Assembly (NCBI GenBank): GCA_017461825.1
Contig: JAFTXB010000021.1
Location: 1-8,272, forward strand
DNA from: Clostridia bacterium
GTDB taxonomy: Bacteria > Bacillota > Clostridia > Oscillospirales > CAG-272
Direction of reading: 5' to 3'
DNA length: 8,272 nt
The translations under genes and the position numbers were made by a program. Below are positions 1-3,955 of the stretch, piece after piece; position 1 is the stretch's first letter; each line of letters begins with the position of its first letter. Under the pieces are notes generated by a model. It saw only the letters and a program-made list of their open reading frames with translations. It was not told the DNA's origin and searched no databases.

Positions 1-116
1 CAACCGCCTATCACTGCACAAACGGCAACCGCACAAACTCTGTAGGGGATGGCGTCCCGACGTCCCGCAAACAAACGCCTATCGCCGCATAAACGGCAAA
101 CGCACCCATCTTGTAG

Positions 117-136
117 GGGACGGGCTTGCTCGTCCC
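117..136. repeat. Hairpin core of the ~70-bp repeat (intact copy)
   Basis: GGGACG (117-122) pairs perfectly with CGTCCC (131-136) around an 8-nt loop containing GCTTGC. Related copies at 1688-1707 and 1734-1753 show this is a dispersed palindromic element rather than a one-off terminator. There is no T-tract after it. Confidence 0.75.
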
Positions 137-263
137 GAAAACAACCGCCTATAACTGCACAAACGGAACCGCACAAACTCTGGAGTGGACTGCGCCTCGA
201 CGTCCCGCAAACAAACGCCTCTCGCCGCATAAACGGCAAACGCACCTATTTTGTAGGGGCGAC

Positions 264-267
264 CTTG
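264..267. repeat. Left 4-bp target duplication (CTTG) of the IS
   Basis: CTTG lies directly before the TGT end of the element and recurs directly after its ACA end at 1633-1636. CTTG is also the loop core of the host hairpin repeats, so the match could partly reflect target preference. An alternative left end a few bases further in (near 272-275) is possible, because GAC...GTC at 261-271 could belong to the host hairpin. Confidence 0.55.
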
Positions 268-314
268 TGTCAAGAGTAAGATTGTAAACAATTTGTGTAA
301 GGACATGATATACA
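268..314 (+). repeat. Left terminal inverted repeat of the IS
   Basis: Aligned with the reverse complement of the right end, 275-314 shares most positions over 40 bases without gaps. This includes a perfect AAGGACAT block (299-306) and TATACA (309-314). The outer 7 bases (268-274) align to the outer 10 on the right only with a 3-nt gap, but both start TGT. Confidence 0.7.
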
Positions 315-334
315 CATTTTGTGTTACGGTTTTA

Positions 335-383
335 CGCATTTGGAAGCCGAACGGAGCGTAGCGGAGAGAGGCTTCCAAATGCG
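335..383. repeat. 14-bp perfect hairpin at the 3' end of the IS
   Basis: CGCATTTGGAAGCC (335-348) is exactly complementary to GGCTTCCAAATGCG (370-383) around a 21-nt purine-rich loop. It begins 8 bases past the transposase stop on the minus strand. No U-tract follows in either direction, so it is not a classic intrinsic terminator. It may stabilise the mRNA end or hinder transcription entering the element from outside; both roles are inference. Confidence 0.75.
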
Positions 384-391
384 GCGCGAGT

Positions 392-1534
392 TCAAAGCCG
401 CCAAATTTTTCGGTGTATGAGCTTGCCTGTATGTACGTCAAATTCTCCGATCGCAAAATTGCGGTAACAAGCAATAAAGCTATCTCCATATGGATTGGGT
501 CTGAATTCTATATATTCACCGATCATGGTCTCGCTCAGATAGATCTGCCAACGGTCAAATCTGACGTATCCCCAATTGTTCACCTTGATCACGTGGTATT
601 CGCCACCGTACTCATATCGCTTTACCTGATCATAGTAGACACGCTCGCTGGGGACGTATATATCCGAAGGACACCTCATTCCCAACGCTTCGTGTGGGCG
701 TTCATTGTTGTAGCAGTCACGCCACTCGTCAAACATTCGTTCGGCATCTTGAATATCCGTCGGAGTGTAATATTTGAGCAGCTCTTGATTCATTGCTCTG
801 TGAAACCGTTCGATCTTCCCCTGTGTCTGAGGATGCTTTATGCGTCCGTGGATCGGCAAAACATCGTGATTCATGAGCCATTTTTCAAACTGTGTATATC
901 CTTGCCGAAAGCCTGCAAATTGCGCACCGTTGTCTGAAAGCACGGAATTTGGCACTCCGAATTCATAAAAAGCTTCCCGAAAGGTTGGTAATACAATATT
1001 TGCGGTGCTTGTAGAGGGCTTGATCCTGATCACATACCTGCTGTGATCGTCAAAGATGTCCAACGGAAAACAATAGGTCCCGTCCTGCATCTTGAATTCA
1101 CCTTTGAAATCTGTTTGCCACATCTCATTGCAATGCTCTTTTTCAAAGCGAGTATACGGCTTGTGCTTCAAGGCTTCTTCTTGAGAAATACAACCGTAGC
1201 GATTCAGAATGTTATTGACCGTTTTCACACAAGGCATTTCAGAGCCCTTGTTTTCGAGTGCTTTCTTGATCTTTTTTGCACCCCATCCGGGATGTAGGCT
1301 TCGTGTTTGAATGATCTGCAGTTCTGTTTCCTTGGGGGTTTTGTTGGCGGTGGTCTTGGGACGACGACTGCGATCGCTTAATCCTTCTTGCTTTTCATAT
1401 CTGTCTATCCACTTGTAGCCGGTTGCACGAGTAATTCCAAATTCCCTGCAGAGTGCACTGAAATTTTCGCACCGTTCTGCCGTTTCTACAAATTCTTTTC
1501 TTAGTTCTTCCACAGTTTTATCCTTCCAAGGCAT
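392..1534 (-). CDS. IS481-family DDE transposase
   Basis: This 380-residue enzyme would cut and join the ends of its own insertion sequence. The N-terminus (about 1-60) opens MPWK and carries a helix-turn-helix with CREFGITRATGYKWIDRY, the hallmark start of IS481 transposases. The integrase-like core follows, with catalytic D142 in WQTDFKGEF, D201 in LSDNGAQF and E242 in QGKIERFHR. A C-terminal tail of about 90 residues ends at a TGA (392-394). The ATG at 1534 is preceded by AAAGGAG at a good distance, and the start matches the family. There is no frameshift and no missing catalytic residue. It is the only gene of the element and is transcribed away from the infC operon. The family call is secure; the IS name is not known to me. 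Confidence 0.93.
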   Translation of the reverse strand: MPWKDKTVEELRKEFVETAERCENFSALCREFGITRATGYKWIDRYEKQEGLSDRSRRPKTTANKTPKETELQIIQTRSLHPGWGAKKIKKALENKGSEMPCVKTVNNILNRYGCISQEEALKHKPYTRFEKEHCNEMWQTDFKGEFKMQDGTYCFPLDIFDDHSRYVIRIKPSTSTANIVLPTFREAFYEFGVPNSVLSDNGAQFAGFRQGYTQFEKWLMNHDVLPIHGRIKHPQTQGKIERFHRAMNQELLKYYTPTDIQDAERMFDEWRDCYNNERPHEALGMRCPSDIYVPSERVYYDQVKRYEYGGEYHVIKVNNWGYVRFDRWQIYLSETMIGEYIEFRPNPYGDSFIACYRNFAIGEFDVHTGKLIHRKIWRL

Positions 1535-1567
1535 CTTTACTTCTCCTTTGGATTTTTTGATGCCTTT

Positions 1568-1596
1568 ATTATACCATAAAACTGTATACGATGTCC
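1568..1596 (-). promoter_or_regulatory. Probable transposase promoter
   Basis: On the minus strand a consensus TATAAT (1573 down to 1568) lies 17 bp from GGACAT (1596-1591), a weak -35 that falls inside the right inverted repeat. A promoter placed partly in the terminal repeat is usual for small insertion sequences. It would yield a leader of roughly 25 nt before the transposase ATG. Confidence 0.5.
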
Positions 1597-1632
1597 TTGC
1601 ACTACCTGTATACTATGTTACTACACTGTACA
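1583..1632 (-). repeat. Right terminal inverted repeat of the IS
   Basis: This is the reverse complement of the left repeat with mismatches. Read on the minus strand it starts TGT, and it contains the same AAGGACAT and TATACA blocks. It also carries the putative -35 of the transposase promoter. Confidence 0.7.
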
Positions 1633-1636
1633 CTTG
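1633..1636. repeat. Right 4-bp target duplication (CTTG) of the IS
   Basis: CTTG follows the ACA end of the element and matches 264-267. The bases after it (CTCCTCCC, then ACGAACGCTCACCGCC) resemble the post-loop part of the repeat copy at 1745-1770. Confidence 0.55.
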
Positions 1637-1687
1637 CTCCTCCCACAACGAACGCTCACCGCCGAACAAACGATAAGCCCGAAAAAC

Positions 1688-1707
1688 GGGACGAGCAAGC
1701 CCGTCCC
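1688..1707. repeat. Inverted copy of the hairpin repeat
   Basis: GGGACG (1688-1693) pairs with CGTCCC (1702-1707). The segment from about 1686 to 1715 is close to the exact reverse complement of 112-137, including the flanking GTAGGGG. This copy therefore faces the opposite way to the array at the start of the window. Confidence 0.8.
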
Positions 1708-1733
1708 CTACAAAACAATGCGCAACTCCGTAG

Positions 1734-1753
1734 GGCAGGGGCTTGCTCCTGCC
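1734..1753. repeat. Hairpin repeat with compensatory arm changes
   Basis: GGCAGG (1734-1739) pairs with CCTGCC (1748-1753) around the same loop (GCTTGCT) found in the copy at 117-136. The arms differ from that copy at several positions yet still pair fully, so the fold rather than the sequence appears conserved. Confidence 0.75.
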
Positions 1754-1795
1754 GAAAACGAACGCCCACCGCAAATCTTCCCCCGCGGTCATCTT

Positions 1796-1877
1796 GAACA
1801 TGGGAGCAGAGCGACCTTGTGAAACCCGAAGGGCGACCGACGCGAAGCGCGGTCGGATCTCGCGGCGCACCATGTTC
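1796..1877. repeat. Inverted-repeat element with internal hairpin
   Basis: GAACATGG (1796-1803) is exactly complementary to CCATGTTC (1870-1877). Inside, CGACC (1834-1838) pairs with GGTCG (1851-1855), with a further CGC/GCG stem in between. The overall shape is that of a small palindromic or MITE-like unit. No coding potential is seen. Whether it recurs elsewhere in the genome cannot be judged here. Confidence 0.5.
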
Positions 1878-1923
1878 GCGCAAACCCGCGCCCTTTTTTT
1901 GCGTTCGTGCACTCGGAACAGTT

Positions 1924-1969
1924 CATCTTTATGCAAAAAGATGCACAGCAAATCACGCAACTTGCTGTG
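1924..1969. repeat. Two abutting hairpins followed by a T-run
   Basis: CATCTTT (1924-1930) pairs with AAAGATG (1937-1943). CACAGCAA (1944-1951) pairs with TTGCTGTG (1962-1969). A run of six T lies at 1976-1981, six bases after the second stem, which is further than usual for an intrinsic terminator. This could be a weak plus-strand terminator or just another repeat. Confidence 0.45.
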
Positions 1970-2025
1970 TCAAGCTTTTTTCACATCTTCCTCCCTTGGG
2001 GGGATATAGGGGGGATAAATTGTAC

Positions 2026-2143
2026 TTTGTATTAAGTGCTTTGTATTATGTACTTGTACTTGTACTTGTACTTGGGTCATTGGCACATCCCATGGCAGAG
2101 CCTATGGCAACCCTATGGCAACCCAATGGCAGTGCCATTGGCA
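2026..2143. repeat. Cluster of short tandem repeats and a 19-nt palindrome
   Basis: TTTGTATTA occurs at 2026-2034 and 2040-2048. TACTTG is repeated exactly four times at 2051-2074. An 11-bp repeat, CCTATGGCAAC, occurs twice exactly (2101-2111 and 2112-2122) with degenerate copies on either side. A perfect palindrome, CCAATGGCAGTGCCATTGG, spans 2123-2141. CATTGGCA occurs at 2078-2085 and again at 2136-2143. Such arrays suggest replication slippage in DNA under little constraint. Confidence 0.8.
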
Positions 2144-2147
2144 GGGT

Positions 2148-2267
2148 AAAATAAAAATTGCACACCGTGACCGTTGATGCGCAGGGATGCCATGAGCTTG
2201 GCATTTCGCAAAAACAGAAGAAAGGTGTGCAAAAAAGGGGAACCTGACAGGCTATTGCCGGTCAGCA
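2148..2267 (-). ncRNA. Candidate orphan structured small RNA, ~115 nt
   Basis: A good minus-strand promoter predicts a start near 2267 and a U-rich stretch (minus strand UUUUUAUUUU, 2157-2148) predicts the end. Between them the RNA folds well. It has a 5' hairpin (2261-2265 with 2244-2248, plus an inner GGC/GCC) and a 9-bp closing stem, GGTGTGCAA (2224-2232) with TTGCACACC (2158-2166), directly before the U-run. Inside this are a TGCG/CGCA stem (2178-2181 with 2207-2210) and a 6-bp ATGCCA/TGGCAT hairpin (2187-2192 with 2199-2204). No open frame or downstream gene follows on this strand before the insertion sequence, so it does not look like a leader. I do not recognise the family; it lacks the SRP RNA GGAAG/AGCAG core and any riboswitch core I know. 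Confidence 0.5.
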
Positions 2268-2273
2268 CGTAAC

Positions 2274-2302
2274 ATTATACAACAAAACGAGCGATTTGTA
2301 AA
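2274..2302 (-). promoter_or_regulatory. Minus-strand sigma-A promoter for the candidate RNA
   Basis: TTTACA (2302 down to 2297) and TATAAT (2279 down to 2274) are separated by exactly 17 bp. This is one mismatch from the full consensus. It faces away from the infC promoter about 170 bp to the right. Confidence 0.7.
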
Positions 2303-2471
2303 TATTCAATTGTGACGAAAATCGGCAAAAAATTTTGTGAAAAAGCATACACAGTAGAATTTTGAGGGTGTCGCAATCAAGTTTTTTGTAACTTTTTCCG
2401 ATAGACAAGCATGTCGCAGGTCTTTGACTTTGAGAAAAAATAAAAAAAATCAAAAAAATTAGAAAAAACAC
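2303..2471. promoter_or_regulatory. AT-rich divergent region with phased A-tracts upstream of infC promoter
   Basis: No gene is seen between the two divergent promoters. Its right part holds A-runs at 2435-2440, 2442-2449, 2452-2458 and 2463-2468, spaced roughly 8 to 10 bp apart and ending just before the -35 box. This pattern fits an UP element or an intrinsically bent segment that boosts a strong ribosomal promoter. The function is inferred from base pattern only. Confidence 0.55.
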
Positions 2472-2500
2472 TTGACAAAACCGATTTTGCAGAGTATAAT
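2472..2500 (+). promoter_or_regulatory. Consensus sigma-A promoter of the infC operon
   Basis: TTGACA (2472-2477), a 17-bp spacer and TATAAT (2495-2500) match the housekeeping consensus at all 12 positions. Transcription should start around 2507. With the A-tracts upstream this is likely to be a very strong promoter, in keeping with ribosomal protein genes held in check by a leader attenuator. Confidence 0.92.
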
Positions 2501-2506
2501 ATTGTG

Positions 2507-2657
2507 GTAAAACAAAGCAGAGCTCTCCGCTCTCACCGTCACACCGGTTGTGCTGACGGTTGATATTCTTTCTTTTTGTGCGAATTGCGCAAAAAGGGTA
2601 GCCGTGCGGAGATGGATGTCTTTGTACGGTATTTTTTTCGCTTGGAGGTGTTGAACT
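2507..2657 (+). ncRNA. infC leader: attenuator, probable L20-type autoregulatory leader
   Basis: The ~150-nt leader can form a three-way junction. Its closing stem is TCTCCGC (2524-2530) with GCGGAGA (2606-2612), a perfect 7 bp. One arm is ACCGTCA (2535-2541) with TGACGGT (2554-2560), extended by CAC/GTG. The other arm is CTTTTTG (2572-2578) with CAAAAAG (2590-2596). The 3' strand of the closing stem is also the 5' strand of the terminator at 2601-2630, so the two folds exclude each other. Bacillota infC-rpmI-rplT operons are known to be controlled by ribosomal protein L20 binding a leader and promoting early termination. Position and design fit that; L20 binding itself is inferred. Confidence 0.75.
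2601..2638 (+). terminator. Leader attenuator terminator upstream of infC
   Basis: Bases 2601-2613 pair with 2618-2630 over 13 positions, including several G-U pairs, around a 4-nt loop. An A and a run of seven T (2632-2638) follow. It ends about 20 nt before infC, so read-through is needed to express the operon. Confidence 0.8.
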
Positions 2658-3185
2658 ATTAGCGCGAAAGACAACAAAGAAAACCTGCTGAATGAGGAAA
2701 TCAACGCAAAGGAAGTCCGCTTGATCGGAACCGACGGCGAGGCTCTGGGAATCATGAGCTCGGCAAAGGCACTCGAAATGGCGTACGACCGCGGATTGGA
2801 TCTGGTCATGATGGCATCGCAGGCAAATCCGCCTGTTTGCAAGATCATGGATTATGGCAAATTCCGTTTTGAACGCGATAAGCGTGAAAAGGAAGCTAAG
2901 AAAAAGCAACAGACCATTGAACTCAAGGAGATCCAGCTTTCCTGCCGAATCGACACACACGACTTTGAGACCAAGGTCAAGCACGCGTTGCGTTTCTTGG
3001 GTGACGGAAACAAGGTTCGTGTCGTTATGAAGTTCAAGGGGCGCGAAATGAGCCACATGAACATCGGGCGCGAGGTTCTGGAAAAGTTTGAGGCGGCATG
3101 CGAGGGGGCAGGCACGGTGGACAAAAAGCCTGTGCTTGACGGACGATTCATGAGCATGGTGATCTCACCTGTCAAAGCCAAATAA
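2658..3185 (+). CDS. infC: Translation initiation factor IF-3, ATT start
   Basis: IF3 binds the 30S subunit, keeps it apart from 50S and checks start-codon and initiator-tRNA pairing. The 175-residue product has the usual length. The N-domain (about 11-80) includes NEEINAKEVRLIGTDGEALG and PPVCKIMDYGKFRFE. A lysine-rich linker covers about 73-86. The C-domain (about 88-173) includes IELKEIQLS, HDFETKVKHALRFL and VVMKFKGREMSH. The start is ATT at 2658: a TGA at 2652-2654 closes the frame just upstream, GGAGGTG (2644-2650) sits 7 nt before the ATT, and the next ATG (2721) would remove conserved N-terminal residues. An ATT start is typical of infC and lets IF3 repress its own translation. It heads the operon with rpmI and rplT. 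Confidence 0.96.
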   Translation: MSAKDNKENLLNEEINAKEVRLIGTDGEALGIMSSAKALEMAYDRGLDLVMMASQANPPVCKIMDYGKFRFERDKREKEAKKKQQTIELKEIQLSCRIDTHDFETKVKHALRFLGDGNKVRVVMKFKGREMSHMNIGREVLEKFEAACEGAGTVDKKPVLDGRFMSMVISPVKAK

Positions 3186-3259
3186 TTCGGCACGCGAACC
3201 GAAGCAAGCATCGCAGAGGCGGTGCGTACGATAGAAGCTCGGCATCATCCAAATGCCGA
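3186..3259 (+). promoter_or_regulatory. Three successive hairpins in the infC-rpmI spacer
   Basis: The 97-nt gap folds into TTCGG/CCGAA (3186-3190 with 3199-3203), GCATCGC/GCGGTGC (3208-3214 with 3219-3225, one G-U pair) and TCGGCAT/ATGCCGA (3239-3245 with 3253-3259). The last stem ends 7 nt before the rpmI ribosome binding site. No T-run follows, so these are not terminators. They may affect mRNA processing or rpmI translation; that is inference. Confidence 0.5.
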
Positions 3260-3282
3260 CAATGAGAAAAGGAGTTTTTAAA

Positions 3283-3474
3283 ATGGGAAAGATCAAGACA
3301 CATAAGGCTTCTGCCAAGAGATTTACCGTTACCGCCAACGGCAAGGTAAAAATGTTCCACAGCTCTCACCGTCATAAGACCGGTAACAAGAGCGCAAAGA
3401 GACTCAGACATCTGCGTTCCAGCACAATGGTGCAGGGTAAGATGGCTGAAAACCTGAAGAACTTGGTGAAATAA
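3283..3474 (+). CDS. rpmI: 50S ribosomal protein L35 (bL35)
   Basis: This small, very basic 63-residue protein is part of the large ribosomal subunit. The family signature is clear at the N-terminus, KIKTHKASAKRFTVTANGKV, followed by the KxKH-like basic stretch FHSSHRHKTGNKSAKRLRHL. The length is close to the usual 64-66 residues. The ATG at 3283 is chosen over the in-frame ATG at 3253 because AAAAGGAG (3267-3274) lies 8 nt before it and the family begins here; the earlier ATG also falls inside a hairpin. The gene lies between infC and rplT, the standard operon order. Arginine is largely encoded by AGA, as in rplT and unlike the CGC-rich genes downstream, which fits high expression. Confidence 0.95.
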   Translation: MGKIKTHKASAKRFTVTANGKVKMFHSSHRHKTGNKSAKRLRHLRSSTMVQGKMAENLKNLVK

Positions 3475-3495
3475 GAGAAACGGAGGAATTGAAAA

Positions 3496-3849
3496 ATGGC
3501 AAGAGTTAAGGGCGCAATGATGACGCGCAAGAGAAGAAAGTCCACACTCAAGGCCGCTAAGGGCTATTGGGGTGCAAAATCCAAGCATTTCAAGATGGCA
3601 AAGCAAGCTGTTCTGAAGAGCGGCAACTATGCATTCGCAGGCAGAAAGATGAAGAAGAGAGACTTCCGTTCTCTCTGGATCACCAGAATTTCCGCCGCCG
3701 CAAAGATGAACGGAATGAACTACTCCACCTTCATGCATGGCTTGAAGATGGCGGGTGTCAACCTCAACCGTAAGATGCTGGCTGAGATCGCTGTTTCCGA
3801 TAAGGAAGCATTTGCGGCACTCGCGGCACAGGCAAAGGCCGCTCTTTGA
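3496..3849 (+). CDS. rplT: 50S ribosomal protein L20 (bL20)
   Basis: L20 binds 23S rRNA early in large-subunit assembly and in Bacillota also represses its own operon through the leader RNA. The 117-residue product matches the family end to end: [19 protein letters not shown], the basic helix with [19 protein letters not shown], then [17 protein letters not shown] and the globular C-terminal part with [28 protein letters not shown]. Length and start are standard. GGAGG (3482-3486) lies 9 nt before the ATG, and the gap from rpmI is only 21 bp. A strong terminator follows at 3862. If the leader at 2507-2657 is an L20 target, this protein is the sensor closing the feedback loop. Confidence 0.97.
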   Translation: MARVKGAMMTRKRRKSTLKAAKGYWGAKSKHFKMAKQAVLKSGNYAFAGRKMKKRDFRSLWITRISAAAKMNGMNYSTFMHGLKMAGVNLNRKMLAEIAVSDKEAFAALAAQAKAAL

Positions 3850-3861
3850 TGCAAACAATCG

Positions 3862-3888
3862 AAAACCCGATGGAATCATCGGGTTTTT
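3862..3888 (+). terminator. Intrinsic terminator after rplT
   Basis: AAAACCCGATG (3862-3872) pairs perfectly with CATCGGGTTTT (3877-3887) around GAAT, and five T begin at 3884. It closes the infC-rpmI-rplT operon 13 bp after the rplT stop. No clear promoter is visible between it and the next gene, so some read-through may feed the downstream run. Confidence 0.9.
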
Positions 3889-3955
3889 GTCATAGATAGA
3901 GAACTTCGGAAGGGCTTGTAAAATGCCCAAAAAAGCGCAAAAGGAGGGGATTTTT

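Larger units (their letters stand above)
1..267. repeat. Alternating ~70-bp tandem repeat units (A-B-A-B)
   Basis: Four units can be aligned by eye: 1-67, 68-137, 138-207 and 208-267, the last cut short by the insertion sequence. Units 1 and 3 resemble each other closely (both carry AACTGCACAAACGG or a near match), as do units 2 and 4 (both carry CGCCGCATAAACGGCAAACG). The array is therefore a ~140-bp higher-order repeat made of two diverged halves. Each unit ends in a GTAGGGG...CGTCCCG-type segment that folds as a small hairpin in the best-preserved copy. The first unit may begin upstream of the window. Open frames here are short, repeat-derived and unlike any protein I know, so I call no gene. 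Confidence 0.8.
268..1632 (-). mobile_element. Complete IS481-family insertion sequence, ~1365 bp
   Basis: One DDE transposase gene on the minus strand is enclosed by imperfect terminal inverted repeats (268-314 and 1583-1632) that begin TGT and end ACA, as expected for the IS481 family. CTTG flanks both ends. The left flank is the 5' half of a hairpin repeat (GTAGGGGCGAC) and the right flank resembles the 3' half (CTCCTCCC then ACGAACGC), so the element sits where the repeat loop would be. The transposase is full length with all catalytic residues, so the copy may be active or recently active. Family assignment is firm; the exact ends are less so. Confidence 0.8.
1637..2147. repeat. Gene-free region built of dispersed and tandem repeats
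   Basis: I see no credible gene in this ~510-bp stretch. In order it holds the right half of the IS-interrupted repeat (1637-1677), an inverted hairpin copy (1688-1707), a direct copy (1734-1753), a larger inverted-repeat element (1796-1877), a short GCGC stem with a T7 run near 1879-1898, two adjacent hairpins (1924-1969), paired GGGGGGATA repeats (1998-2017), and a cluster of short tandem repeats (2026-2143). Open frames across it have the basic, low-information composition typical of translated GC-rich repeats, and no convincing ribosome binding site. Confidence 0.75.

Noticed and set aside
1..267. CRISPR array
   Set aside because: Units are ~70 bp and related along their whole length. 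There are no short identical repeats alternating with unrelated spacers, and no cas gene is nearby.
49..489. Short open frames on both strands across the left repeat array and IS end
   Set aside because: They translate repeat DNA or overlap the IS end, are rich in Arg/Pro/Ser/Thr, have no ribosome binding site and resemble no family.
2020..2049. Plus-strand promoter TTGTAC-18-TATTAT
   Set aside because: It is a weak match with an 18-bp spacer, lies inside low-complexity repeats and has nothing downstream on the plus strand that it would clearly drive.
1591..2154. Several overlapping open frames of 60-115 codons
   Set aside because: They cross hairpins, tandem repeats and the IS end, overlap each other on both strands and have no recognisable domains.
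2148..2267. Known riboswitch, SRP RNA, 6S RNA or HDV-like ribozyme
   Set aside because: No diagnostic core motif is present, no gene follows on that strand, and the helix order does not match. It is kept as an unassigned candidate RNA.
2262..3056. Minus-strand open frame of 264 codons over the infC leader
   Set aside because: It runs antisense to a promoter, leader and infC, has a composition typical of a shadow frame, and contradicts the clear plus-strand gene.
3923..3955. Upstream ATG start for the methyltransferase
   Set aside because: It is possible and has a moderate GGAAGGG site, but GTG 3956 has a far better AGGAGG and fits the family N-terminus. It is noted as an alternative.
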